Source: Vreelandella titanicae BH1 (lineage in GTDB: Bacteria > Pseudomonadota > Gammaproteobacteria > Pseudomonadales > Halomonadaceae). From it: a stretch of DNA of 64,000 nucleotides. A program made the translations under genes and the position numbers. A model generated the notes under the pieces. The model was not told the origin of the DNA, made no database searches, and worked only from the letters and a program-made list of their open reading frames with translations. Location of the stretch: contig NZ_AOPO01000008.1 of NCBI RefSeq assembly GCF_000336575.1, positions 124,001 to 188,000 on the forward strand, given 5' to 3'. The number at the start of each line of letters is the position of its first letter. Within the stretch, counting starts at the first letter, position 1. Below are positions 26,955 to 36,145 of the stretch, in pieces.

Positions 26955-29002
26955 CATTAAATAAACCCACCATGGTCAAGCCTAGGCAAGCGCTATTAAC
27001 CATTGGAAATACTCTCGTTGTATTCGCCGTGTCCGCAAATGACAACCAGCAGCCCGTCGAGCTAGCGACCCAAATTGTTTATGCCCCAGTGTTAGTGAAT
27101 CAAGAGGTTGGTTTCACTACAGCTCAAACTCCATTCCATCAAACGCAAAATACCCTAAGCATTGATTTTTTAGACCGTTTCAATGCAAATTCTGTGGCAA
27201 GCTTGAGCGACTACGTGCCAGGCGTTCAAGCCAGCCGCAATGGTGCAGGGATGGGGGAAGACTACTCGATACGGGGGTTCCCGCTAGGTGGACGTTTGTT
27301 ATTGGATGGAGTACTGGATAACCAGAGCTATTATGTTCGCGATCCGGCCACCTACGAGCAGGTAGACTTTATCAAGGGCCATAACAGCGCCTGGTATGGC
27401 GCTGGTGTGCCAGGGGGCTCGATCAACTTTATTGCCAAAAGACCCCAATATCAGCCAAGCACCAGCGTTTCTGCTGGTCTGGGTAGCGACGATTATCAGG
27501 CGCTGGTGGTGGATTCCACCGGCCCGTTGGCACCACACAGTGCTTGGGCCTACCGCACGGTGCTGGCGGCTCGTCATCTTAATAGCGATAAGCAAAACGT
27601 AGACTCAAGCCCGGTAACGTTGCTCAATAGCGTAGCGTGGCAGGGAGAGAGCACCGAGCTTACTGGTAGCTGGGAATATAGTCGCCAGAACTATCCCTAC
27701 GATTTTGACAATGTCTATGCTCAGGGCTCGCCGGTTTATGATGTCTCCTATGTGCATCCCGCCTCATTCGCGAAAAGTGAATACCACCGCTTTGAGCTGC
27801 AAAGTGACACTCAACTTGCATCTAACCTTCGTTTAGAAGGTATTTACCGGCGCATTACCGGTCAACGTGAAGAGAAGCGGATTGGCTTTTGGTTTATGGC
27901 CGATGAAGACAGTCCCTTGCCAGGCTACTACCGGGAAGTGGATGAAAACTTTACCCAAAACACCGGTCAGCTTAGCTTGCATTACGACTACGCACTGGGC
28001 GGGCTGCGCCATGAAACCGCCGTGGGGCTGGCATACCATGAAACTCAGTCGACTTATGATGACGCCGTTTCATCATACGATTTTAGCCTGAATATTTATC
28101 AGCCGGATTTTGACGTCTCACTACCCAGCCAAGACCAACTAACCCCATTGAGTGGCGATATCGACTGGCAGGAATCTGCGCTATTAATGAGCCAGAAAAG
28201 CCAACTAACCGATACGCTTGACCTCTCTTTAGGCGCACGTTACACGGATTATCGTTTAACCAATGTGAGCGGAAACTCCAGCACAAGCGAAGCGGATAAC
28301 CGCGCGTTGAGTTATTCCGCTGGCTTGGCCTGGGCGCTTGATGACCAGCTAACTTTACGCGCCAGCTATAGTCAGTCGTGGCTGGCTAATCAAGGTCAGG
28401 ATAAAAACGCTAATTACTTTGACCCCAGCCGTGGTGTTCAGCACGAGCTGGGGCTTAACTGGCAGCCGACTCCCTCCGCCACGCTGGATATGGCGCTGTT
28501 TAACATTCGCCAGAACAACCTGCTGGTACGCGACCTGGAAATAGCTGAACGCTATGTGCTGGCGGGCGAGAAAACGGTGAAAGGCGCTGAAGCCAATCTA
28601 AGCATTGAATTGAATGATCAATGGCAAGCCACTGCCGCCACGACGTATATGGAAGCTAGGCTGGAGAAAACCAATGATGCCAATGAAGGCAACCGCTTTC
28701 CCAGCGTTCCCACCCACCAGCACTCCTTGCTGCTGCATTACCAGCCGATCAGTCAGCTAACCCTCACACCGGGTGTGGTTTACCAAGGCAGCCGCCCCGG
28801 CGACCGGGCTAATAGCTTTTATGTAGATAGCTACACCCGCTACGACCTAAGCGCCCACTGGCAGGCGATGCCCGACCTCTCAATACAAGCCAGCATTCAA
28901 AACCTCACCGATATTGACTACGTCACCAGCAGCGCTGCCGACGATTTCTTGCGCTTTGGTGATCCTCGCACGCTGCGCATTAGTGCCACCAAGCAGTTTT
29001 AG
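26951..29002 (+). CDS. TonB-dependent siderophore receptor
   Basis: About 683 residues. The plug domain includes LSDYVPGVQASRNGAGMGEDYSIRGFPLGGRLLLDG, and the 22-strand barrel ends in a C-terminal Phe (ATKQF). Family features place it with FhuA/FoxA-like ferric-siderophore receptors. The start is uncertain: GTG 26951 overlaps the regulator stop (GTGA) with TAAGG about 10 bases upstream, while ATG 26972 is also in frame. The N-terminal region contains a short hydrophobic segment as signal peptide. Iron repression via the upstream palindrome is plausible. A relic of a related gene lies at about 30157-30398. Confidence 0.88.
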   Translation: MTLNKPTMVKPRQALLTIGNTLVVFAVSANDNQQPVELATQIVYAPVLVNQEVGFTTAQTPFHQTQNTLSIDFLDRFNANSVASLSDYVPGVQASRNGAGMGEDYSIRGFPLGGRLLLDGVLDNQSYYVRDPATYEQVDFIKGHNSAWYGAGVPGGSINFIAKRPQYQPSTSVSAGLGSDDYQALVVDSTGPLAPHSAWAYRTVLAARHLNSDKQNVDSSPVTLLNSVAWQGESTELTGSWEYSRQNYPYDFDNVYAQGSPVYDVSYVHPASFAKSEYHRFELQSDTQLASNLRLEGIYRRITGQREEKRIGFWFMADEDSPLPGYYREVDENFTQNTGQLSLHYDYALGGLRHETAVGLAYHETQSTYDDAVSSYDFSLNIYQPDFDVSLPSQDQLTPLSGDIDWQESALLMSQKSQLTDTLDLSLGARYTDYRLTNVSGNSSTSEADNRALSYSAGLAWALDDQLTLRASYSQSWLANQGQDKNANYFDPSRGVQHELGLNWQPTPSATLDMALFNIRQNNLLVRDLEIAERYVLAGEKTVKGAEANLSIELNDQWQATAATTYMEARLEKTNDANEGNRFPSVPTHQHSLLLHYQPISQLTLTPGVVYQGSRPGDRANSFYVDSYTRYDLSAHWQAMPDLSIQASIQNLTDIDYVTSSAADDFLRFGDPRTLRISATKQF

Positions 29003-29007
29003 GCCTG

Positions 29008-29041
29008 CACTGCCGCTTGTTTTAACTTTTTAGCGGCAGTG
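29008..29041. other. Hairpin after the TonB receptor gene
   Basis: CACTGCCGC (29008-29016) pairs with GCGGCAGTG (29033-29041) around a T-rich loop. The right arm overlaps the first copy of the 20-bp near-palindrome. It could act as a weak terminator, but the T-rich sequence lies in the loop. Confidence 0.5.
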
Positions 29042-29058
29042 TCCAACTGGTTAGACAC
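29039..29058 (+). promoter_or_regulatory. Palindromic upstream module, copy 1
   Basis: GTGTCCAACTGGTTAGACAC, 20 bases, nearly self-complementary. It is followed by TTGGTAGTTTTTCTTAACCG and a CAAC...GGTGTGAAGGCA stretch alignable with copies 2 and 4. It lies about 190 bases upstream of the frameshifted outer-membrane protein gene and immediately after the TonB receptor gene. It may be a regulator-binding site or part of a dispersed repeat. Confidence 0.7.
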
Positions 29059-29251
29059 TCTTCTTGGTAGTTTTTCTTAACCGTCAACGAATTCACGTAG
29101 CTGGTGTGAAGGCACAGGCTATACCAGGCGATAGAAAAGTGGCGAAGGTGCTTTGGGCAGTGGCGTTATGCCGCTCAACATACTGACAAACCTTTCGTCA
29201 CATCCAACAAGCCTGCCATTTAGCAGGCGATGATCAAATAGCAAGGGACAC

Positions 29252-29925
29252 ATGATGATGAAAAGAACTGCAAGCGTTATTGCAACCGTAGCGCTGGTCG
29301 CTACGACTCATGCTCACGCCTTTGAGCCTCGGGTATCTGTGGGGGCTGTGGCGGGTATGACTGGCTTGGGGCCGATGTTTCCTGGCGCTTTAATGAAAAT
29401 CTCGCGGTGACCGGGCGTTATACCGATGGCCTAAGCTATGACACCGATTTTAATCAGGATGGCGTCAATTACGATACCGACTTTGACCTAAAAGCCTCTA
29501 GCGTTAAATTGGATTACTTTCCCTTCGCTGGCAGGTTCTTTCTCTCAGCAGGTATTATGATGCCGGATATTGAAGCCAGCGTAACAGGTAACCCGCAAGA
29601 TGGCTCGGTGTATGAACTTAACAACCGAAGCTACAACGCTAGCGAGATTGGCTCGGTGATTGGTAATGCTACCCTTACTGACGGTGTTCAACCGTATGTG
29701 GGCGTTGGCTGGCGTAGCTCCCATAAAGTGGGTCTGGCGCTGTTTTCTGAGCTTGGGCTAGTGGCTACCGATACGGATGTATCGCTAAGGACGAGCAGTA
29801 ATCAGGAGTCCGTAGACCCTGTTCTTCAGCAAGATATCCGCGCAGAAGAACAAAAACTCAAAGACGACATTGAGAAGTTGCCTGTGTTCCCAGTGGCTGT
29901 GCTTGGCATTACTTATACGTTTTAA
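29252..29925 (+). pseudogene. Frameshifted outer-membrane beta-barrel protein
   Basis: The first frame starts at ATG 29252 and encodes a signal peptide (MMMKRTASVIATVALVATTH) plus FEPRVSVGAVAGMTGLG. It runs into a stop at 29408-29410. The other frame continues the same protein, ADVSWRFNENLAVTGRYTDG, down to a C-terminal GITYTF with terminal Phe, typical of beta-barrels. The break lies in the GGGG run of GGCTTGGGGCCGAT (about 29360); adding one G restores one frame of about 224 residues. It resembles small gammaproteobacterial porin-like barrels. A sequencing error or phase variation cannot be excluded. Confidence 0.8.
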
Positions 29926-30156
29926 CTGCAAGAGTAAGTCCTAAGGTGAAGGGGGGGATGTCACCCCCTTTCGTGGTCAATGGGGTCAGAGTCATTGAAC
30001 CTTATCCGATCCAGGCTCATCTCTGCTTCAAGCCGCCGCAGATGATGCCTGTTCCAGCATATCATAACGTTATCGATGGCATAGGGCAGCAACGCGTGGC
30101 AAATGAGGCTATTTGATTACCCCCTGCGCAGGCCCCATCAAAGACGATGAAGCTGT
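29926..30156. other. Non-coding, decayed stretch
   Basis: No supported gene. A weak hairpin (AAGGGGG/CCCCCTT, about 29949-29971) follows the barrel gene. GGGGTCAGAGTCATTGAA at 29981 resembles the end of REP/RAYT-type repeats. The remainder looks like decayed coding sequence leading into the TonB-receptor relic. Confidence 0.5.
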
Positions 30157-30398
30157 TCAGGTGTGGTCGACCTGGGCAAACTCCCCGGCGATAGAGCCAG
30201 CTGTATTAATGTAGATAAAGGCGCTGCACTTACTGCACAGGCGCCCATTGGCAAACCATATACAACCCGTCTATCCATATCCAGGTAAGCATTCAACGCC
30301 TCACCGGTCTCGCCTACGTTGCCAGCAGCACCGCCAATGATTTCCTACGCTTTGGCGATCCCAGTACGCTGTGCATTAGTGCCACCAAGCAGTGCTAA
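30157..30398 (+). pseudogene. 3' relic of a second TonB-dependent receptor
   Basis: The last 40 or so codons read IHIQVSIQRLTGL then AYVASSTANDFLRFGDPS and end ISATKQC-stop, against SIQASIQNLTDI, DYVTSSAADDFLRFGDPR and ISATKQF in the intact receptor at 26951-29002. DNA similarity extends upstream to about 30157 with gaps. There is no start and the frame is broken upstream, so this is a truncated duplicate. It ends 31 bases before copy 2 of the palindromic module, mirroring the intact receptor and copy 1. Confidence 0.85.
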
Positions 30399-30428
30399 CG
30401 CTAGTGCATTTTTTTATTTTTTGCGGCA

Positions 30429-30448
30429 GTGTCCAGCCGGTTAGACAA
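30429..30448 (+). promoter_or_regulatory. Palindromic upstream module, copy 2
   Basis: GTGTCCAGCCGGTTAGACAA, preceded by TTTTTTGCGGCA and followed by TTGGTAAGTTTGTCTTAACC and CCAACTG. Homology with copy 4 continues through about 150 bases to the GAGGAGAA Shine-Dalgarno of the downstream secreted-protein gene. Confidence 0.75.
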
Positions 30449-30572
30449 TCTAGTTGGTAAGTTTGTCTTAACCGCCAACTGATTACTTCTCTTGGTGGGA
30501 AAGCAAGTGAATACTGAATGTTTTGCGCCATATTTAGCACTGGTTATTATTCTCGGGTGAGGAGAAATCGAT

Positions 30573-30821
30573 ATGAAGAAAGTATTTGCTTTAGCTCTGG
30601 CTGTAGGTTTTGTGTCGACTTCTGCATTTGCTGGGGTGTCTAGCATCAGCAGTAATGGCAATGTCAGCGGAGTCCAATCTTGGAGAGTTGCATGCTCCTC
30701 AGGTAGTAGCTATATCATCTACAAGAAAAATGGCACTTGGTATCGGGGGGACATTGGCCACATGGGCAATCGCTATGATTCTTGGTCGCGTGATGATATT
30801 GCATCATTTGTATGTGGTTAA
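30573..30821 (+). CDS. Small secreted protein, paralogue A (unknown family)
   Basis: 82 residues with a clear Sec signal peptide (MKKVFALALAVGFVSTSAFA) and a 62-residue mature part with two Cys, which could form one disulfide, and several Trp/Tyr. The core reads GVQSWRVACSSGSSYIIYKK, then GTWYRGDIGH and a terminal ASFVCG. It is identical to paralogue B (36146) at 72 of 82 positions, and a deleted third copy lies at 36405-36492. GAGGAG lies 10 bases before the ATG. I do not recognise the family. Conservation of the mature part and the intact reading frame suggest it is functional. Confidence 0.88.
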   Translation: MKKVFALALAVGFVSTSAFAGVSSISSNGNVSGVQSWRVACSSGSSYIIYKKNGTWYRGDIGHMGNRYDSWSRDDIASFVCG

Positions 30822-30937
30822 CGAAAATGAGAGATGGTCGGTTATGCATATTGAATAGGAAAATTAATTGAATGTTTATTTTGTGAGACTCCTTGCCTTT
30901 CAAATTGTGTGAGTGGGGACTTTATGGAGTGAAATGT

Positions 30938-31309
30938 ATGCTTTTTTTTAAAAATAATTTGGTGATGTTTTTGATTCTTTATCCAGCCGTTTTGTATGCC
31001 GCTGAGATAGATATTGAAGGTGTCGATATAGAAAAAGAAAGGCAGGTGCTAAGAGGTATGGATGTGCCCAAAAGTGGTCTCGACCAGATGATTGAAAGAG
31101 CGGCATCAAGTTTTTCAGAGAGTATTTCAGGAACAACGGATGAACAGCTGCAGTGCATGATGCGATGCGACTCACAATATCAAAATAATATTTCTACATG
31201 TAGCAGCCTAAGTCGCGATGGGTTCCCAGGGTATCTGGGGTCACCCCATGATAAGTGCACGTCTGAAGCTTACAATGTTAATAGTTCCTGTCAAACAAGA
31301 TGTCCATAA
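30938..31309 (+). CDS. Cys-rich secreted protein, unknown
   Basis: 123 residues from ATG 30938, which has GGAG at 30926-30929; an upstream in-frame start would add 15 residues without signal character. A hydrophobic signal peptide (LVMFLILYPAVLYAAE) is followed by an acidic segment and a C-terminal half with six cysteines, CMMRC, STC, DKC, SSC and RCP. Pairwise disulfides are likely in the periplasm or outside. The DNA is visibly AT-rich against the core genes, which suggests acquisition. I do not recognise the family. Confidence 0.75.
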   Translation: MLFFKNNLVMFLILYPAVLYAAEIDIEGVDIEKERQVLRGMDVPKSGLDQMIERAASSFSESISGTTDEQLQCMMRCDSQYQNNISTCSSLSRDGFPGYLGSPHDKCTSEAYNVNSSCQTRCP

Positions 31310-31397
31310 GAAAGATTTGTGACAGTTCGTATAAAGCGGGCAACGTTAATTATATACTAGCATTGGCTAAATATCATAATTGTATGAAGGGGGTAAG

Positions 31398-32633
31398 ATG
31401 AATAAGTTATATAAAATGCTGCCTGTTAGCTTGTTAAGTACTGTTATTCTATGTGGGTGTGTAAGCGGCTACTCTAATAATGAGTATCAAGGTAGTACTG
31501 CTCCACATGTATTTGATATGTTTGGTAAAGGAAAGAGAATAATTTTTTCCTGGGATGGTAATGATGTGCAAGCTATTAGGGCTGTTGATACCCTTGATAT
31601 TTCACAGGCAGCATCTCTTAAGAGGTCAAGTTCGGATAGTATGAGCTATGCCTGTCTTCATGTTACAAGGGGGCGAGCAGGTTTATGCGATGGCGTTAGC
31701 TTTGATCTCTTTGAGGAAAGACAATTTAGTGGCGTGGCAGACTCTATTGTTGGGACTGCGCTACTGCCTTTGACTCTTTCTTTGGATATTCTTGAGCCGC
31801 ACAAAAAAGGGGGTAATACCGCAAATAGTTTTACTAATGTAGGTGTTAGTCGAGAAGCAATTAGTTATTTCTCTAGGCTGTTGAATGAAGCTGTTTATAA
31901 GGATTATGTTTCGGCAAAGTCTCAGCAGTCAATTGAACAGTTTGAGAGCTTTATGGAGAAGTATAATGTTGAGTATGATGATGAGAAGTTTTCTTCTGTT
32001 TTAGATGAAATTAAGAGGGGTAGTATTGTTAGGTATCGTAATATGGGCACTGTAGATGGGTATTTGTCAGCTTTTGGGCTTTCCTTAAGTTCTTATGATT
32101 CAGATAATGCTAAAAATCTAGCAGTGACTCAAGGAGAAAAGGAAAAAGTAGCTGAATATTTGCGTGACGTAGAAGAGGGAGAAATTATTCGCCTGGGAGA
32201 GGAGGTGCTAACTTATGAGGTGGAGAGCAACCATTCAGAAGGTATTGGTCAAAGCTCGGCTGGTCTTGTTTCACGCACTCAGGCAACAGCAAGGGATGTG
32301 AATACTAGGGTAAGGGTGACAATGAATGTTAGGCCGTTAAACAATGATTATACAGTTCGTTTGAGAATTATTCAGCATGCTGAGCATCAATGCATTTCAT
32401 CGATGGAAAAAACATCTTATCCAATCCAAGAATGCGATATTTTAAATGACGATAGAGATATTGGAGAAGTTGAACTAACTCTTTCTAAAAGTAATAACTG
32501 GACTGGTGTGCAAGAGATTAATAGCAAAGTGGCGTATTTTACTGTCATTGAAAGCCCAGTGGCTAAGCATGAGGCTGTACTCTCAAAGCTCGCTGTGGAA
32601 CCTGAATTAGTTAGTATTGAGGCTGTTCGGTAG
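31398..32633 (+). CDS. Putative lipoprotein, unknown
   Basis: 411 residues from ATG 31398 with AAGGGGG upstream. The N-terminus MNKLYKMLPVSLLSTVILCGC is a signal peptide with a plausible lipobox (LCGC, Cys21). The rest is soluble, with a charged helical middle (about 150-260) and a C-terminal beta-rich part. Codon use is strongly AT-biased, unlike the core genes. The function is not recognisable. It follows the Cys-rich gene by 88 bases on the same strand and could belong to the same transcript. Confidence 0.72.
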   Translation: MNKLYKMLPVSLLSTVILCGCVSGYSNNEYQGSTAPHVFDMFGKGKRIIFSWDGNDVQAIRAVDTLDISQAASLKRSSSDSMSYACLHVTRGRAGLCDGVSFDLFEERQFSGVADSIVGTALLPLTLSLDILEPHKKGGNTANSFTNVGVSREAISYFSRLLNEAVYKDYVSAKSQQSIEQFESFMEKYNVEYDDEKFSSVLDEIKRGSIVRYRNMGTVDGYLSAFGLSLSSYDSDNAKNLAVTQGEKEKVAEYLRDVEEGEIIRLGEEVLTYEVESNHSEGIGQSSAGLVSRTQATARDVNTRVRVTMNVRPLNNDYTVRLRIIQHAEHQCISSMEKTSYPIQECDILNDDRDIGEVELTLSKSNNWTGVQEINSKVAYFTVIESPVAKHEAVLSKLAVEPELVSIEAVR

Positions 32634-32804
32634 TTGATGTTGGGGAGTTATAAAGAGCCCTTTTAGATATGAAGCGATATTTTTCTGAAGGCTCTATTCA
32701 AGGTTTTCTTGGGGATGTATTGCTTCCAAAGGTTTGCAAATTTATGTCATTGGAGCTTAACAACTTTCTCCAGCGCGCCACTTTTTCTCGGTTTTTTTGC
32801 AGCA

Positions 32805-32824
32805 GTGTCCAACCGGTTAGACAC
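32805..32824 (+). promoter_or_regulatory. Palindromic upstream module, copy 3
   Basis: GTGTCCAACCGGTTAGACAC, the most symmetric copy (one asymmetric pair), preceded by GTTTTTTTGCAGCA. Downstream it keeps TTGTTAAGTTAAC and then diverges; the distance to the gene is only about 75 bases, so part of the module seems deleted. Confidence 0.75.
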
Positions 32825-32898
32825 ATCGATTGTTAAGTTAACAAATAAATCTGCTTGGGTAGCAGCCCCCCGCGATGGCATGGCTTGAGGAAATGGAT

Positions 32899-35874
32899 AT
32901 GACGGCACCTGACACAAATTTGCGTAATTGGTTCGATGACGGCACAGACCCGGATGGCAATCCCATTCTTGATATAACCGGCTGGGATACAGGCAGTGTC
33001 ACTGATATGGGGCTTATGTTCGCCAGAGCAGAAGCATTTAATCAGGATATTGGTGGCTGGGATACCGCCAACGTTACCTATATGGATGGCATGTTCCAAG
33101 GTGATGACTATGACACCACCTCGTTCAATCAGGATATAGGTGGTTGGAGCACCTCTAGTGTCACTGATATGAGCAGCATGTTCGCATGGAACAGGGCTTT
33201 CAATCAGGATATCGGCGATTGGGATACCGCCAGCGTTACCGATATGAATAGGATGTTTTACGAGGCTAGAGTCTTTAATCAGGATATCAGCGGCTGGGAT
33301 ACCGCCAGTGTAACGGATATGGCGCGGATGTTCGCCTGGACCAACGTGTTTAATCAGGATATCGGTGACTGGGACACCTCAAGCGTTACTGATATGAGTG
33401 GCATGTTCGAAGTTGCTAGAGAGTTTAATCAGGATATCGGTGGCTGGAACACCGCCAGTGTTACCGATATGAGTGAAATGCTCTCGGATGCTTATGAATT
33501 TGATCAAGATATTGGCGGCTGGGACACTTCCAGCGTTACCAATATGAGTGAAATGTTCTTTAATGCAGTGGAGTTTGACCAGAATATTAGTGACTGGGAT
33601 ACCTCCAGTGTTACTGATATGAGTTACATGTTCGCATGGGCTAGAGTGTTCGATCAGGATATTGGCGGTTGGGACACCTCCAGCGTTACCAATATGAGTG
33701 GCATGTTCCTCAATGCTATAAACTATCCTAATTATTCATTTAATCAGGATGTTGGTGGCTGGGATACCTCCAGTGTTACTGATATGAGTGATATGTTTAA
33801 TGGTGCTGATGTGTTCAACCAGTATATCGGTGGCTGGGATACCTCCAGCGTTACCGATATGAGTGGCATGTTTAATGATACTGATGCGTTCGATCAGGAT
33901 ATAGGCGGCTGGGATACCTCCAGCGTTACTAATATGGATTTAATGTTCGGAAATGCTGATGCGTTCAACCAGGATATCGGCGGCTGGGATACCTCGAGTG
34001 TCACCACTATGCATGGCATGTTCAGTGAGGCCGATGCGTTCGATCAAGATATCGGCGGCTGGGATACCTCCAGCGTCACTAAAATGAGGGGGATGTTTTC
34101 TTACACCGATGTATTTAATCAAGACATTGGCGGCTGGGATACCTCGAGTGTCACCACTATGTATGGCATGTTCAGTGAGGCCGATGCGTTTGATCAAGAT
34201 ATCGGCGGCTGGGATACCTCGAGTGTCACCTATATGCATGAAATGTTCGTAGATGCCGATGCATTCGATCAGGATATCGGCGACTGGAATACCTCGAGTG
34301 TCACCTATATGCATGAAATGTTCGTAGATGCCGATACGTTCGATCAGGATATCGGCAGCTGGGATACCTCGAGTGTCACCACTATGTATGGCATGTTCGA
34401 AAATGCCGATGCGTTCAATCAAGATCTGTCGGGGCTTGAGATTCAGAATGTGACCAATATGGAGGGAATGCTAAACGACTCCGGTCTTTCCGTTAGCAAC
34501 TACGACGCTACGCTGAATGGTTGGTATCTGCAGGCTCAGGCAAGCAGTGCGCTAAGGGCTACCTCAAGTGATATCACCCAGGGCGAAAAGGGGCTGAGTT
34601 ATTCAAGCCAGCAGCAAGCTCTGATAAGCGGTGTGCAACGTGATGTAACCCTGGGGGCGGAAGGGTTGCTTTATTCAAGCGATGCCCAGGAAGCCCGCGA
34701 TGCGCTGATTAACGACTTTGGTTGGGATATTCAGGGCGATGCGCTCTGGACGCCAGGCACCAACCGTAATCCCAATGCGATTATCGATTTTGTGGAAATA
34801 GCGGGCACGGCAAGCGCAGTGACTTTTGACCCATTGGCCAATGATCGAGATGAAGATGGGGATGAACTGAGCATTGACTCCTGGAGTGGCCCGGCTAATG
34901 GCACCGTGACTGATAATGATGATGGTACCCTGACCTACACGCCTACCGATGATTTCAGCGGCAAGGATGGCTTCACTTACACCATCGCCGATGGTAATGG
35001 CGGGACAGATACCGCTACTGTGAATATTGGTTTGGCGTCTAATCCAGAGCCACAGCCTGAACCCGAACCACAGCCTGAACCAGAGCCAGAACCAGAACCA
35101 CAGCCTGAACCGGAACCACAGCCCGCACCGCAGCCAGAGCCTGTTCCTGATATAGAGCAAAACACGGCACCTGTGGCGAACAACGACGACCTGGTAGGGC
35201 GGTTCGGTTGGTTGGTGAGCGGTAACCTGTTTGCGGATAACGGTAACGGTGCTGATCAGGATGCTGATGGTGACGAGATTGTCATTACCGCCATTGATGG
35301 GCTAGACGTGGTTTTTGACACTGCCATTGAGCTGGAGTCTGGCGCAACAGTCATCGTGCAGGAAAACGGTGATTTCGTTTACGACCAGGGTTCTGCGTTT
35401 GAAGCCTCGGACGGTGAGGCTGCTGTGGATACCTTCGAGTATGCCATTGAAGATAGCGAGGGCGCTGAATCAGCAGCAGTGGTATCTGTCGAGTTAGGTG
35501 AAGTGACGGATAGCGTTGAGGTGTCGGTGATTGAGGCGCTTTACCAAGTAGCATTTGACCGCGAGGCGGATACTGGCGGGCTGGATTACTGGGCCAGTAT
35601 TCGTGAAGGGGGCAGTAGCGTGTTGGATATTGCTGATTTCTTCTTCGCGTCTGACGAATTTGTCAGCGAGCACGATGATAGCTTGGGCGATGATGACTTC
35701 TTGACCTTGTTATATCAAAACGCCTTTGATCGTACACCCGATGCTGAAGGCCTGGAGTACTGGTCTGAAGCGCTGGAAGCTGAACAAGTGGATCAGGGTG
35801 ATGTAATGGCCTACATTGCTTCGTCCGATGAAATGCAGACTAAATATCTGGCGGAAGGTTTTATTTTCGCCTGA
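32899..35874 (+). CDS. BspA-like/DUF285 repeat surface protein with cadherin-like and DUF4214 domains
   Basis: About 991 residues from ATG 32899, chosen because GAGGA and GATATGA match the leaders of the small secreted paralogues; an ATG at 32875 is also in frame. About 20 repeats of a 25-residue unit ([20 protein letters not shown] and variants) fill residues 20-530. Then come a cadherin/VCBS-like Ig domain (NPNAIIDF... to TATVNIG), a PEPQPEPEP-rich linker, a second Ig-like domain, and a C-terminal DUF4214 domain ([19 protein letters not shown], twice). There is no N-terminal signal peptide, so type I secretion is possible. The likely role is adhesion or a surface structure. Confidence 0.85.
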   Translation: MTAPDTNLRNWFDDGTDPDGNPILDITGWDTGSVTDMGLMFARAEAFNQDIGGWDTANVTYMDGMFQGDDYDTTSFNQDIGGWSTSSVTDMSSMFAWNRAFNQDIGDWDTASVTDMNRMFYEARVFNQDISGWDTASVTDMARMFAWTNVFNQDIGDWDTSSVTDMSGMFEVAREFNQDIGGWNTASVTDMSEMLSDAYEFDQDIGGWDTSSVTNMSEMFFNAVEFDQNISDWDTSSVTDMSYMFAWARVFDQDIGGWDTSSVTNMSGMFLNAINYPNYSFNQDVGGWDTSSVTDMSDMFNGADVFNQYIGGWDTSSVTDMSGMFNDTDAFDQDIGGWDTSSVTNMDLMFGNADAFNQDIGGWDTSSVTTMHGMFSEADAFDQDIGGWDTSSVTKMRGMFSYTDVFNQDIGGWDTSSVTTMYGMFSEADAFDQDIGGWDTSSVTYMHEMFVDADAFDQDIGDWNTSSVTYMHEMFVDADTFDQDIGSWDTSSVTTMYGMFENADAFNQDLSGLEIQNVTNMEGMLNDSGLSVSNYDATLNGWYLQAQASSALRATSSDITQGEKGLSYSSQQQALISGVQRDVTLGAEGLLYSSDAQEARDALINDFGWDIQGDALWTPGTNRNPNAIIDFVEIAGTASAVTFDPLANDRDEDGDELSIDSWSGPANGTVTDNDDGTLTYTPTDDFSGKDGFTYTIADGNGGTDTATVNIGLASNPEPQPEPEPQPEPEPEPEPQPEPEPQPAPQPEPVPDIEQNTAPVANNDDLVGRFGWLVSGNLFADNGNGADQDADGDEIVITAIDGLDVVFDTAIELESGATVIVQENGDFVYDQGSAFEASDGEAAVDTFEYAIEDSEGAESAAVVSVELGEVTDSVEVSVIEALYQVAFDREADTGGLDYWASIREGGSSVLDIADFFFASDEFVSEHDDSLGDDDFLTLLYQNAFDRTPDAEGLEYWSEALEAEQVDQGDVMAYIASSDEMQTKYLAEGFIFA

Positions 35875-36004
35875 TAGCACAGCTCTGACAGTGACATAAG
35901 CGGCTACTCTTTCTCGGATTTTATCTTGAGAAGGGTAGCTGCTTTTTTGTGAGAAAAATACCAGCTCTATTTCATAGAGGCGTCTTTTGCGGTTTTTTTG
36001 CGCT

Positions 36005-36024
36005 GTGTCCAGCCGGTTAGACAA
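36005..36024 (+). promoter_or_regulatory. Palindromic upstream module, copy 4
   Basis: GTGTCCAGCCGGTTAGACAA, identical to copy 2 in the palindrome. It is followed by TTGCTAACTTTGACTTAATC, CCAACTG and GGTGAGATTTCAAGTTAA. It aligns with copy 2 down to the start of paralogue B. Confidence 0.75.
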
Positions 36025-36145
36025 TGTTCTTGCTAACTTTGACTTAATCACCAACTGAAAAGCTCATTTGGTGAGATTTCAAGTTAAGGCCGGATGCTTT
36101 GCATCACATTAGCGTTAGTTATTTTTCGTATGAGGAGAAGCTGAT

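Noticed and set aside
29981-29998. GGGGTCAGAGTCATTGAA as a REP/RAYT element end
   Set aside because: Only one short half is visible; no partner arm or transposase, so kept as a comment.
33940-34422. A 160-codon ORF on the minus strand inside the BspA-like gene, with repeats of its own
   Set aside because: It is the mirror image of the repeat array: the 75-bp unit is open in an antisense frame too. There is no ribosome-binding site or independent feature, and the plus-strand domains are convincing.
34675-35160. A second long minus-strand ORF under the Ig/PEPQ part of the BspA-like gene
   Set aside because: It is aromatic- and Arg-rich only because it is antisense to the PEPQPEPEP repeats; low complexity, no start signal.
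29039-36024. Integron attC sites
   Set aside because: GTCCAAC and GTTAGAC match core-site patterns but lie two bases apart with no 50-100-base hairpin between them, and no integrase gene is visible.
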